Shown: positions 39,505-53,240, counted from the first letter of the stretch. The stretch: 64,000 bases of DNA from Hypomyces perniciosus (GCA_008477525.1 SPDT01000004.1:3658001-3722000), one strand, 5' to 3'. Notes: a model not told the origin generated them from the letters alone. Numbers and translations are program-made.

Positions 39505-40715
39505 GACAGCATGACACACCGGGAGCTGACCGCTCTATCAGCCAACTCCAACAACCTTCCCCTCGGCAACCGACGATGGTAAGGAGTCCATACATACGCC
39601 TGCCCGGCGGACCGACTTGCAGCTCACAAAAGAGCTCAACGTATATGATCGGTGGCATGAGAACGTGAAGGCATAATGCACCCAACGGCGTTTGATAGAG
39701 GACAGGATGGTTTCAACTAGACATGAACGCGCAAGCCTGCGCAGTCACCGGCTATTTGGTTTGATGTTGATGGATTCCCCATTTTCTCTTATTTTCATAT
39801 TAATGTTTGCACTTACTGGCCAACTTGCTTGGCTCACCATCGATGATGTTAGATTGGCATCGGCTTGAGAGCTACCATGCGAACAGGTTGACGAATGTAT
39901 CTTGATAGAGAAAAACGAGCGAGGTTTTGGGGGGGGCTCGCAAGAGTCTGGCGGCGACAAACATATGCTGCTGCTCAACTATGAAAACTGGCACCGAGTC
40001 GAGAACGCTACTCTCTGGCTTTGGCTTGGTTTCTTGGTCGTCCCCGTCTGGAACTAGCTGTTCTGAAGGGCAACTATGCACATGTCCCCTCGCCGATGAA
40101 CTCGAAAAATAGGTTGATAGACGATTGTACCTTGCTGAATAAAAAAACAAGTTATGCATGATGAGTTTGACAATGGCGGGTCCATACAATCTACGAAGTA
40201 CAACACATTGGTTCCAAATTAGGTGGCAATTCATGGCATGTCAACTAAAGTGGCGATGACCAGTCCATGATGTTGATTGAATCTGAAAGTCAAATACTAG
40301 ATACACAAGATGTTGTTTCAACTTGGAAAGTTGGAACCAGTGTGGCGAGTCCCGCTTTCGCATTGATTCAAGTGATGCTTTGTATTGTCGAGTCATCTTC
40401 ATGGCAATATGCTTTTTTTGTTCTCTCTCCCTGTCAGCGACTTGTTTCGCGTCAAACGAAGTGGCGATACATCTTTTGACTTTTTGGATCAAACACGGTG
40501 GCGAGTTCACCCCCTCTCTCTCATTCTTTGTGTTTACTCAACGAACCAGAGTCTTGAACCTTTTGGCATAAGGTTGTTTTTATTCTGACTCAGGGTTTGT
40601 TACAGAATTCCTCAAAACTCGGAGACAAAATCTTGGTTTTTTTCCCTCTCTCCTTTTAGCTCTTACATTCGAGATGAAGAATACGATCACGAGTCACCAA
40701 TCAAGATTGATAACT

Positions 40716-40740
40716 AAAAAAAAAAAAAAAAAAAAAAAAA
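40716..40740. repeat. A25 homopolymer
   Basis: An uninterrupted run of 25 A. No direct repeats or 3' retroelement features were seen beside it. Confidence 0.8.
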
Positions 40741-43700
40741 CCTCCCAAAAGATCCCTGCTGTTCTTTGCCGCCGTGTTGTATCCCTGGTGTTTCAAATCC
40801 TGCGGTGAGTTTTGAGTTGCCAACACAGGTGTGCAGAGAACCCTCTCTCTGATTGCCAAATCGAGTGCCTCGCCTGTCGAATGGAATTCCAAAAACACAC
40901 ATCCCTGCCAAAAACTCCTCAGGTTGGCCGACGATACTCCGAACAGAGAGAAACTTTTTTGCAAATAATGACGCAAACAAACATCGGGGAAAGAGGGGGT
41001 GAGTGAGCAGGAGGTGTCAAAACCTCTCACCCTGTCCAGTTTCCCGAAACGTCCATGCATACGAGAAGTACGATATGTACAAACAAACAAAAACCGCCTG
41101 CTCTCGGAGCGAGAGCCAGAAAGAAAGCAAAAAAAGAGAGGGTCTCGACGCTCCCTGTATCGCCGTTTAATAAGCCCTGCCTGTCAAACTGGTGTCAAAA
41201 ACAGAGGGAGAAAAAAAGAGACGAGGTCCGGGATCCATTGTTTCGTATGCACGACTTGCCAGCTGGGGGCACATTGGGCACATCCATGATCCACCGACAT
41301 CATCCACTCACAAAGCGATCAGTCAGATACTTGGGGCTGAAAAGAAAAAACCTTAGCTGGTCGCCGAACACTCTGTGAATGCTGACCAGGGGACCCGCTC
41401 ATCAATGACACTTCAGGTGCCACTCTGTGACCAATGCTCATCCCCCTTGCTCCTCTCAGGAAATTTGTCCATGCCATGAAGGGTGTAGTAAGCACGTGGT
41501 AAAGGTGGCGTCATGCTACAGGATAAAAGGAGGGGGCATGGGGAAGAAAGAAGTAAAGCCTATGCCGTTGTGGCATGTGAAGCGTGATCTTCACGCTGAG
41601 ACGCGTTGCAGCTCTCTCACCTGAGCAAGGGGCTCAGGGCTCCAGGGGAAGGGGGGGTGTGGCATCTCCGAGAATGGGCCTGGTGATATAGCCACCGGGA
41701 TCGCCAGGTTTCCTCCAATTTGCCATGTCAGATTGTACGAATAATGTACATAATGCCGTCCATGGCAAGTGGCCGAGGCATCGATGTGATGCGAGGAAGG
41801 ATTCCATAAAGGAGTGGCAAAACGGGGCCTTTAACCTTTTAACCTTTCAACTGCTGCTCAGCTCATCTCGTAACCATTGCGTGTCAAAGTAATATGCCGA
41901 GGATTCGAGAACCTATACATAGCATAGATTGCTGAGAGGTCGTTTTTGTTACGCACAGGTCGCTTGCCTGCCTGCATCCCCAGTCAGTCTCCAATGGTCA
42001 GGCTCTTTTGCATGATTGACCGTCTTTTCGTCTGCGCCTCATGCTTGTGGGCTGAACCATGAACCCACAAAAAAAAGGACGTTTCTGCCTTGATTTTGCA
42101 GATGACAAAAACACAGTCAGAGGACCCATCTATCGGCACCGCATATCGGAGGTGCCGAGATTAGTGAGCAAGAATAGATAGGGTTGGGGTTGCTGGTGTT
42201 TGCTGGCAGTGTATACCATCCCCACCCAAAAACAATCGGATGAAATTAATGAGAAAATATATTGGAAAAGGTTCTTGGAAATGGCTGAGAACGCCAATTG
42301 AAGTGAACGTGGCATGTGGATGTGGATATGTCAATGGTTAGTGTGAGTGGTGTGGCACAATGTGCGAGGCACAAGTTCGTTCGCGATGGGAAATTTGGAC
42401 AAATAAAAATTCCCTATTGGACGAACTACTAATAACTGGGCGCCGGAAAATGGATCAGATTCATTCATGTTGAATGGTTGAATGGACAAGCGGATATTGA
42501 AAAAAAAAAAGGGGGGGGGGAGGGGGGCCCAAGGGGCAATGGGAGAAGGGCTGCTGGAGTAAGGGCATGACATGACATATTCGCGTAAGTCACTTTCAAA
42601 TCGTGATAACTCTCCCGCGTTTGAGGTAAACAGAGATAGAGGAGGCCACGAGGACAACTCATTAATACAGATACCCCGTTGGGGAACCTGGGCGTCAGAG
42701 TTGGCCTCGTTTCTCGTGTATGCCGCATGTGCTCAGTATGATGATATGGGTAATCAAAGTCGCAGCCAAGTTCGACATTGACTGGTGTGGCTTGTACCTT
42801 GTCTTCCTCGTCCTCTTTGGGTTGGTCGTTCCGACGGCCGCGGGTACGAGTGTCGGGGTCCTAATACCAGATTGTCCGCAAAGGACGTAGTAGTATATCC
42901 CGACAATGAATACACCCAAGTGTCAAATTAGCAGCAGCAGGAAGCAAGAGAAACAGTCGAGTTGGGAAGAAATGAGCGGAAATGACGCATGGCATGAGTT
43001 TGAGATGAATGTCGTGTTAGTGAGACGGTGAGGGAGACACCTGATAAGCCGCCCACGCATGACATGCCACTAGTCAAATCGTGGAGTCAGCCAGCGAGCT
43101 CGCAAATTGTGGACGGCCTGTCCTTGCCCCGGATGATAGATCCAGATGGTCGTCTGCTGGCCGCGCGGCTGAACCGAGACCTCGATACACGCGAGAAAGG
43201 CCAACAGTGGCGCGTCCGCTGACATGGAAACCCGCTCTTGGTGTGTTACACAAACGGGGGTATGGAGTGACTGGATGACATGGTATGTCCACCGTTAGGG
43301 CATCCAGGAGGGCCTAAGCACCAGCAGCACCCCAGATCGCCGTGCCCAAGAACATGGCTCACCCAAGGCGCCGTCACCACGCTGGCCTTGACGCCACAAA
43401 CGGTAAACCATTTGGTCCCTGGTTTCCGCCCCCAAATCCCAACCCTATGTTGTTGAAGGACAAAATACTAGTCAGTATGAGTGGCAGTGCGGAGGACAAG
43501 TATCTGACAGGAATGTAGGCAATACACGCATATCCACCACGCACCGCAGAATCGAGTGTCCTTCCTCTACTCGTATGAGTAAAGGTACTCGTACAGGTAC
43601 ACATCTGTGCCGTTAGTCCGTACACCTTGCTTCTTTGCAGGGATGAGAAGCCTGGGCAGCTTACTCGTACCATACCTCGTACAGTACGACCTACAGCACG

Positions 43701-45719
43701 CCAGTCCCAAGCTTCCGTGCGAGCCCCTGTCTTGGCAGCTTTCAGAACATCTCCTGTCCAATGTCACATCAAATCGACGACTGCCACAGTGCCACTCTCC
43801 CGGGAGAGAGGGACGACTACTCCAGCTGGGCCTGTCCCAGTGGCGTCAAGATTATTGCGCCTTCGTGGTCAAAGGTCGTACAATTTCCTTCAATAGAACC
43901 ATCCCATTGGATGGCATGTCCCCAGTATCTCCATAATGCTTCCCTTCTGGATTTTGATTTGTCCCATGGCCTTGGAAAGTGGCTGACTGCGTTGTCATGG
44001 CCTGTGTTACTGGTTGAAGGAACCCACACAATACCGACTTCCTTCTGAGTCGATGTGGAGTACTGCTACTTCGTACTTTTATGAAAATTCCCACCTGTAC
44101 TCGTACAAAATAGAATGCGGGGACTAAGATGGTGAATAGGAGGCCTAGGAAGAACCATGCGAACACGCTAACATAAGTATCCTCGTATTTCTTTGGCCCC
44201 GCGCGTTTACCGTGATCGGGAGCCTACTCGTATGAGAACCGATGACGCGAAGCAAAGGCCTCAGCGTCCTGACACTTTGATGGTCAGTGCAAATGACGAA
44301 CGGAACGAAGGGCTTGACCCCGTCGTGCCGTTTCCCACCAGCCTTGTGACTGACAGTAGCTCATGTCCTATACGCCACTCAATCGTCAAAAGAAAAGAAA
44401 AGGTTGTGATGCTTGGTAATTTCTCCGATCGTACTCCGTATACTCGTAGCCCATGGTGTAGTACCATCCCATCTTCTCCAATCTAAGGGTTCCCATCCGT
44501 CCTGGTGCCTAGGGATCCTACCGGGATTGCCAATTCTATTCTGCCCGAGACCTGTAGTGCATCCGTCATAGCCAGCACACTCGAGACGTGATATTATCAT
44601 TCTCTGTATTAATATCAAAGGCCTCAGCTCTCGCGGCATGGCTTGTTCTGACCCGGCAGTTGGTGAGCCCAACTCCTTGGCTGCGCTGTTGTCCGTATCG
44701 TATATCTGCATGTAGACGCCAGTACCATGCACAGGTATCTCTTGTGAGTTTGACGGAGTTGATGGGCACAGTTGACGACCACTATGGATCAAATATTCTA
44801 AACCCTCCAACCGGGTACGCCTTTTGGGCATATGGGCTCAGAGCATACAGTCATGAGGCAGTGTCAAAACAAGAGCTGAAGCCTCTCCAATGGTTCACAC
44901 TAGCCGGCACCAATGCTTTTACACGGGTAACGTCTGTAGATCTCACTAGTGCACCATGGTAAGTTGAGATCTGAATTCGTTGCTAAGTGGGGGATTCCAA
45001 GTCCAGAGTCTAGAGCCCGGACCTTGAATCAAGCTTGTGGTCTTGAATACCTACTAGTCGTAGTAGTGGTGGTGGTGGTGGTGATTTATGTGCATAGGCC
45101 AATCCGGCACGGCTGTATCTATCTGCTCGTCATCTGCTCCGTACTCCAGTTCCACCCGGGGAGAGACGCGAGAGATTGTCCGATTCGTATCAGACATGCT
45201 AGAGAAGGATTCAAAGCCTCGGTTAGAAATGACTGGGAAAAGCAGTCGCAAGATGACGACCTTATCTCAGCACTGGCGTTTATCGACGGCCAGAACCCTC
45301 AACCTGTCATTGTCACTCGGAATGTTCCTATGTGGAAATTGCCACTCCTACCCATGAGTGCCACACCCTCCAGCAAGTGTATCAACATTCAAGTGGTTTG
45401 GATGAAGACACTAGCTTTTTATTTTTATCATTGGCCCCATGTCAGTGCCGATGATGCCGATGATCGGTCGAAAGTCCACATCAAATCATCCCTAGACCGT
45501 TTCTCACAAATGCTTCATCCGGCTGTTCTTATGAGTTTAAATTGCCCGGGCATTTTTGGATGGTTTGTGATGAGACCCGAGAAGTGTCGCTGGAATACAG
45601 GCACTAGTACTTTGCTCTGCCGCCAGACAGCAACTCGGAAAGAAACGATTCCCCATGCTGTTCATGCTCTATAGTCTCCATTCACGGTTGTCTCAACGCC
45701 CCACTTGAGTGTCGCTCGA

Positions 45720-45735
45720 TACTCCGTACGGAGTA
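45720..45735. repeat. 16-bp perfect palindrome TACTCCGTACGGAGTA
   Basis: A perfect inverted repeat with no spacer. It is the fullest example of an element whose halves recur in intergenic DNA across the window. Confidence 0.75.
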
Positions 45736-48700
45736 ATACATCAATCAGCTTTTGTAATCTGTCACTTTTTTGCGGAATAATTTGTGTGATTGGAGAAGAA
45801 TACGATGAAATCGTCGATGTCTACCATCAGCAGATGGCACAGCAAACCGTCAAAGACAGATAGATAAACCCTCTGTAGACTTTGATATTGCACAACTGCC
45901 CAGGCAATTCACGCTTCGTAGGCACGACGCCGAGAGATGTGTTGATATGAGGTGGTCTTGGCGTGTGGTAGTATCGGCCTCTGGGCAATGACCAGGGGCC
46001 TGGGATTGGCTGGTATAGGTGAAAAGGCGGTGCTGTCCTATCTCAACCAATCCCCTGTCGTACCTCTAAATGCAGTTGCCAGATATTACTACTCTCCGGT
46101 CCGTATCTTTCTGGCCGAGATTGGATCAATGCTTTTGAGGGGCCTTGGCACTTGGATTCTTTGGCAGATCGGCCTTTGTCGTAACACTATCATTCAACCG
46201 CTGTGGCGGGACGGCACTAGTCAGTAATCTCACCCCGTGATGGCTTTTTGGCCTTTGCCAAACTGTGTGGGGTTGTGGGTGCCCGATGCGACTCTGGTGA
46301 TGGATTTTTGGTACACCCCTCCTCCTTTTCAAACACGCCCATCCTGGTCAAATCGTCAACTTAGTTGGTGGTACTGCTCCGTAGTACAAGAGTACTTCTC
46401 CGAGACGCGTTTTCTAGGTGGGATTCTCAAGGAGCCTCAAGTGGAGGCCAAAGAGTCCAGAGCGATTCTTTCTCGGCCCATAACCCATCGCTTCCGAACC
46501 ATGAGGGGCGTTACTTTTGCCTGACTGCTCCAGCACATCTCCAACGTGGATCCTTATCTAGTTAAAAATACGCGGATGGAGAAATGCGAATGGTAACCAC
46601 AGCCGGAAAGTTGGTGGTCCGCGTACTATTGGTATTCCATGTAATACGGAGTGGTGTATCCGTACTCGTGAAGGTTGTAACCAATGCAGCAGTGCGCTCT
46701 CGGCACGTACAGACGTAACTCGCCCGCCGGTTCGGTTTGGAAGAAGCCTGTCCCCTCACCAATTACCCCCCATGACTCATGAAGCTCGATAGAGGCGCTG
46801 TAGTGTATGTATGATCTCACATTTGAGTTGCTTGTCTGTGGACTGGGGATTTAGTGTATCACGAAGGTGAAACTGCCGCAAGCAGACCATTTGTTGGAAT
46901 GAGGCGGTGATTGAGACCGAGAGTAGTATCGTGTCATCAATATGTGCAATGCTCATGAAATGAAGCATCTTGGAAGGTGTCATTTTGTAGAGGCATGTTG
47001 TCGTATTTTCTTTGTGTCTGAGACACACGGAGTTATCGAATGAAACCTGCCTCAATCGACACTATCCCGGAACATATGCCGGCATGGTTACCGTGCCCAC
47101 CATTTTATTGTTACAGCCAATGAATAAAATAATGCGCGTTTGAAGGTTCCTGCCGATGATTGGAGGCCTCGGGAAGCATGGTAGTAATAAATTGCGAGGC
47201 GTTGACCAATGATTGCTGCATCCATCCATGCTTAAGCCAATTGAAAGAACAGGAGTTCAGCGTGTTGATGAAGATGCAATGCACTCTAGGGTGGATAGAG
47301 TCCTGCCCAATCATGTCCTTCCCTTGTGATGGCAAGCAACTCTTGGAGCCTTCGTTTCCATGCCCCGCAATCCGGTCATCACCGCAAAGGAATTTGGACG
47401 CCTGTTGTCAGGTAGGTAGTAGTACTCCGTACTTCGTAGGGATTAACGAGTAGATGGCTTCTATCGCCCGCATGTGCGATGTATCAGAAACGAGTACCAA
47501 GTTGCATGGCAGCCTCGACCATCCAGATACTGGCGCGAAACATGCTTCATTGATATGGCTTGGCACTGACAGGCCGGCAGTCGTGATGCCTTCACGAACT
47601 GCTTTTGTATTTCCAGCCAGCCATTGTTGCACAACACTCAGTCCAGTGGCTACTCTCGACTTGCGCTGCGCATCGGTGGATATACCACGTGAGGCCAAGG
47701 CCTGGTGCTATTGCAGACTCGAGGAGACACAAGGTTAAGCCAATACACGTGGAGCCTCTGGAGGGGTTCTCTGTTCAATTGTGCGACCAGCAGCCTCGGG
47801 AGGGGAGCTCGCAATTGGGGAATTCTAATTATGACAATGTTGCGGTGAGGGTCCGGGGCCAAGGCTGGATTGGGGTTTGACAGATATGCCGTCCAATTGC
47901 GACTAGAGGATGTCTCTTCTGTGTCCACCTCGGCACTTAATCAGTGTTGTCGAAGTGTCGTTCCCGAGAGCAGCTGGGCTGAGCCAATGGAGGTTGGACA
48001 TTGGGGGTAGGAAGGTACTCCGTACTTCGTTCGAAAGCCTGTATGGTTGGGGGGCCTGCACTCCGCACTATCAACATGGTCACGATGATGACGATGTCTG
48101 GTTGCAATGTGAGCACGCGCACACAAATAGTATGCAGCGCCGGTTTGGGTATGTTCTCGTACGTACCAACATATGTACTCGTAGATACATGGCAATGGCA
48201 TGCGAAAGAGGGCCGTCCAGACATGAATAAAACGTCACCATCGCAGCAACATTGGAGTGCTGAAGCATGGACGTTGGTACGACATGCTTCGCTAGCTCTG
48301 GGCTAAGAACGAGACTGCGCTATTCGGGGCGTCAGGGTCCCTGGAGGGCCATTTTAGCCGTTCCCAGAAACTCGGGTCGATTTCATCTGTCAACGCCCCA
48401 AAACCAAATATTGGCATTTGAGCCGGGCGACGACGGTTGCGGACTAGAGAGGTAGTGGATGGCAACCAAAATATCTGATGGACGTCTAGTTGTTTCCATA
48501 GATATGTATCGCCATGCGACAATCGCCGATGGCGTTGGATGAATGAATGAATGCCTGGTTGGATGGCGTTGGATGGTGATGAAAGCTGCAGATTTTGGCT
48601 TGTGCGTTGAGTACAGGGTTACGACAAGGCGTAGCCAGACGATGACCTCATCGGTCGTTATCGTTACCACCTTCCAGGGCTCAGAAAAGCCACCTGCAAG

Positions 48701-51275
48701 GCTTTGGGAGCTTCGCATTGTGTCGTACTACCTACTAGGTAGGTACCTTACAGTACCTCTACGATACCGCTACGCGCCTTGCGCTCCGGGCCTGACGCAA
48801 AAAGTTATCTGAGACCAGCGCCGGAAAGTACATGCGGTCGGGGCCAGATCTGACCTGCCATCACCCATGGCGGCCCCCTGCTTAGGATCTCAAGCAAGTA
48901 GGTGTATCTAGGCCTTACCCGCGGGACTTCGAGAAGGCGGAGTGGCAGAGTACAGAGGATTGGGAATCGACCTCTATTTTGGATTTGTTATGGAGAACAG
49001 AGTACTATTACTAGCAACCTACCTACTACTAGTGGTAATCTATCCGTACCTTGCAAGACATAAATAGCCACCAAGTACGGAGTACGAAGTCCTCCGTAAA
49101 ACACCTCCACTATCTGACCACTAATTTTGTCAATGCTCTCGCCAGGATTCATACCTAGTCGCACGAGTAGTAGAATGCTGGTTTGACCATGCCTTTCCTC
49201 GATATGCCCGTGGACGAAGAAGGAAGTGGCAGTGTTGAAGTGCTCCCTAGAAAATACTAGGTAGTGCTAATACCTAACTCCATACTCGTAAAATTAGTAC
49301 TAGGTAGGTACTTCGTACAGGTGGACAGTAAGCTGTGTCAGCAATGCGTATTACAGATTGCTTACCAACATTGTCAACGGCTTGGCGTACTACGTACCGC
49401 CGCCTCGGATGAGACATCGTGTTCGAGGCATATTCTGCAAGTGCGAGACCGACGAGATTCGTAGTCCTCTGTAAACAGCAGTAGTATGACATCGTAGCAA
49501 ATACGAGAAAATGGCACGTGTGCGTATCGTATGATTGATATGTCCTGCACAACTCCGAGAACGAACATTATACCATCCACTCTGCGGAAAGTGCCAGCGC
49601 AACGCTCTTATCATGCTGATCTGAGCAACATGCACATTGATCCATCAGGGTACGTGCTTTTCTCCTCTCCTTCTCCTTCAAGTGAGGTATTCCTGTGTTT
49701 GAACAGAGGTAGGAAGTAGGTAGGAGGCAGGAGGTTTGTACAACCAGACTCTGCTCCTGCTTCTCGATCGTTGTACAAGTCTACTCACCAACAATTTCTC
49801 CGGAGATCTACGAAGTAGACAAGACGTCTCCTTTCCGTCTTCTGCGAGTACTACTATTACCACCACCACTACTACTACTATTCGTAAATGATTAGATTTG
49901 CTCCCGTCTGCAAACCATTGCTGGATCGTGATTGTCAACGTTTGTTAGCGTCAGCGCACCAAACAACTTTGGCCTACGCGGGAGAGCCTGCCGAGATCCC
50001 TGGCCGGACCTGCCGCAGAACGGACACCGTTGCTTGGTGCTGACCGGACAGTGCAGCAGCCGACGCCAAACTCGACCAGACGAGGACTCGGAGCCCCCAA
50101 CTCTTACGACTTTAATACTGCATACTACTATTACGACGACTACTACTATTACTACTACGAGGAACCATAACCGTTCATGGCCCGGATCACGTAGCGCTCC
50201 CATCGGTTCTGCGCACTAATTGGCGATCCAGGGCAGCAGGGAGTTGGGGCACCGATCGCCAACGCCTCTAAAATATTAAGCGCAATCCGCAGGCCTTGAC
50301 AGCCTGTCCGGTGTCCACGCCGACCGACCCGACGACGTCAAAAAAAAAGGCCAGGTTCTCAAACCCCAGACTATCGTCACCGTCAGGGATCCGGCAACAG
50401 CGTCTGCTGGTACATACACATACGTATTATATGCATAAATACGAAACGGCCTGCTGAGCACACAAGACCGATTGTTGTACAGGCCGTTGTGCGGATTAGT
50501 GTCCTGTGTCCTGTGTCCTGTGTACTGTGTTTACCCGCTCCGCGTCCCTTGATACGGAGAATAACTCATCGACCACATCCATACCTATCTTACACACGCA
50601 TACGAAGTACGTGAAGACAGAGACACATCCGTACCGACACCCGCCTTTCATCAGCGTGGGCCGCTCGCGTGCGACGTGGACTAGCGCCACACTGGAACCA
50701 TCGGGCTGGGCTCCTGGCTCTCGGCTCCTGTTACTAGGCGTACGCACTTGGTATGTACGTGCGTGAAGACGTTTGAAAGGTCCAGGCTAGCATCTACAAC
50801 TACGAGTACTACTCGTCCTCCAACTACAACCACAACCACAACCAAGCTGCGTTCGGAGACGCGTCAGGAACTTGATCCTTCCTGCCCTTTACCAGAACCC
50901 GCGAACACCGACGATACGCAACCAGGTCTTGCTGGTAAGCCGTTTGCGGTGCCCTGTGCACCGTGGTAGCGCAATCAATCAACCCGAGGATCAGTTCTGC
51001 GTTCGAGGCACGAGTAATTCGCCGTTATTGGCACCATCTCCGGGCAACATTGGATCGAGAGAGGAGGGTCTTGCGTCGGCAGCCCAACCACCACGAGCCA
51101 GGGCCAAGAGAGTTGCAGCCAGTGACATCCTGGTTCTGCCACTCGCGAGTGGGACAAGTCGTAGGGGGTCTTGATTGGATCCCTGCTTAAAAAAAGGCGC
51201 AGATCTCTGGTGCTGGCAGACAGGGATTAACGCAAACACACGCACTGTACTCCGTGCAAGGACCACCCTGGCATG

Positions 51276-53240
51276 GGACATTCCATTCCTGCCTTCTGCA
51301 CTGGGTTGGCTGGCATCCTCCTCCAAGCTCAGCTCCGGACACCACGGACTTGTATCTTGGAGCGAAGGCGGAATCCACCCACACCCCCCGACCACCTGGT
51401 TATCGGGAGGGTCATTGTGTAAAGGTCCGCCGTGCTCACAGGCATCCAACGCGTTCATCATTGTTGAGGCTTCCGGTAGATAGACTCAGAGAGTCTTTGC
51501 CGTCTATTGCATCAGACTACCGCCGCGTTCTCAGGCTTGACGTTTCCATCGCCACCTTTCTGGAGTCCGATAACGCGCCTCTTTCTCCACCACAATACGT
51601 ACACACCGGGCCCTTGCTGAACCCGGTCGGGTTACCAGGAGGGAGGGACGCCTGTAATCAAGTCTGGCAAGGGATAGGGCTGCACGGAGTACTCGCGCTC
51701 ACACCTCGCTCAGATTTGTAGTAGCGAAAACCCACTCATTTCAGCTTTTTCTTCTTCCTCCTTCCACTCCCAAAAAGTCACTCGCCACACTAGCCCACCC
51801 CATTCACTCTACCACTCCTCACCGCGCTTCTTTTCACCCGTCAAGCTCAAGCTCACTCGGTGTCTCCGTTTTCGCGCATTCAAAACTCTTTTTCCTCATC
51901 AGGCCTCCGCACCAGAGGCAAAGACGCCGCACACAACGGACTCGACGACTCATTGAGCGACCGTCGGGAAAGACTTCGGCTGATCCACTGGCTGGCGTAC
52001 CCAAGCAGTCGGCTCCCATCGCCATCATCCCAAATTTCAACCCATCGGCCTCGACCTTGCGCTACGACGGAAATAATCCGACTCACACGCCCCCCATTCA
52101 ATTCAGTCAATCCTCTAGACTCTAGACGGACGACTCGTTGCTTGGATCGTACAGTACAAAGTACTAGCAGTAAGCGAGGATCCCACGGCGCTGGGTGCCA
52201 CTGCTGCTGCTACTGCTACTGCTACGGCTGCTGCTACGGCTGCTGCTACTGTCCCCCAGATTGACACCCTTCCATACGGATTTGTGGTTCCAGCCCTGGA
52301 GCCCTTTCTCTGACCTGCTGGCTCACGGTGCAGCCCACCCTTCCAGTCATTGACAGGGCTACGGATAAAACCAACTCCATCCCATACCCCGTCCTTTCAT
52401 TTTCGTGCTTGGCCGTATAAAATTCTTCGTCCCGCACCATTTTGCACCACGCAAAACTCGTCGCCGTCATACTGAAGCTTTCTGCGCCAGCCCCTCAGCC
52501 CCACCTTTTCATCGCAGAGTTTCTCTTCTGCCTGCACTGAATCGCTCAATCGCCAGCTGCGCATCCGAAGGCAAACTCCTTGCACCCCCCCTGTGGACCA
52601 CCGAACCTTAGTCCGAGTCAGGCGCTAGACTCTCTTGGAACTGGACTCCCCGGCAGAACCATAACGCACTAAGTATATTAGTGTCGCGGTCCCCAAAATC
52701 TGTACGACCGCGCTCTAAGCTTTAGGCCCTTTTAGCCCCTCGAACTTTGTGATCGCGGACCAGTGCAAGACACCCTGGCAAGATCCGCGCTCCCAGAACT
52801 CTTGAGCCTTAGCTCCGACTGTGTATCTCGCACCCCAAGGGAGAAAAACGCCTACGAGTACATATTACAGACTACCACCACCGCTACGCGCAAGGTAGTA
52901 CGTACATACTCTTGGGACTGAACTCGCGCTACCATTGCCGCCGCCAACAAACAACATATACGCCTCGCTGCCGCTTGTCTCCCCGGCCTGGAGCTCAGCC
53001 CATCATCATCTATCTTCCTTCCCCTGCCACCACCCGGACGAACACCAACCTAACGTGAGCTTGGAAGCTAGTCCTGGCCGGCCACCGCCTTACCAGCAGT
53101 CTAGTGGAGTGTGCTGTGTTCCTGGTGTCAACGCAACAAGCATCGCGCTTTCGTTGATAACCTTTTCCGCTACGCACCCTCAACACCAAGCCGGCTTCGA
53201 GGTGATACCTTGGCTCCCTACTTTTGACTTTATCAACTTC
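51276..53240 (+). promoter_or_regulatory. ATG-free probable 5' leader of con7
   Basis: Read base by base, the plus strand has no ATG between 51275 and the con7 start at 53241. In the same interval the minus strand has about 37 (CAT on the plus strand). The sequence is C/T-rich with short polypyrimidine runs and a (CTG/CTA)n repeat. Strand-specific loss of ATG is what selection on a scanned mRNA leader produces. An exon-intron structure in the leader is possible but not evident. Confidence 0.65.
52200..52252. repeat. CTG/CTA trinucleotide repeat in the con7 leader
   Basis: Roughly seventeen trinucleotide units, CTG mixed with CTA and CGG. On the plus strand it would lie inside the 5' leader. 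Confidence 0.65.

Larger units (their letters stand above)
39505..51275. other. Gene-poor interval of nearly 12 kb
   Basis: I found no chain of exons with family features on either strand. Contents are homopolymers (A25 at 40716-40740; A11 then G10 at 42500-42520), a GTG repeat near 45061-45082, and many short TACTCCGTA/TACGGAGTA elements from 43.5 kb on. CTAGGTAGGTAC-type sequences occur near 48735 and 49300. Several frames of 90-240 codons begin at non-ATG codons and look random. It may hold non-coding RNAs or the distal promoter of con7. Confidence 0.5.

Noticed and set aside
40716..40740. A25 run as the tail of a retroposed gene
   Set aside because: No coding or tRNA-like sequence precedes it and no target-site duplication was found.
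44949..45674. 241-codon plus-strand open frame
   Set aside because: It begins at GTG, has a run of Val that comes only from a GTG repeat, and has no recognisable domain.
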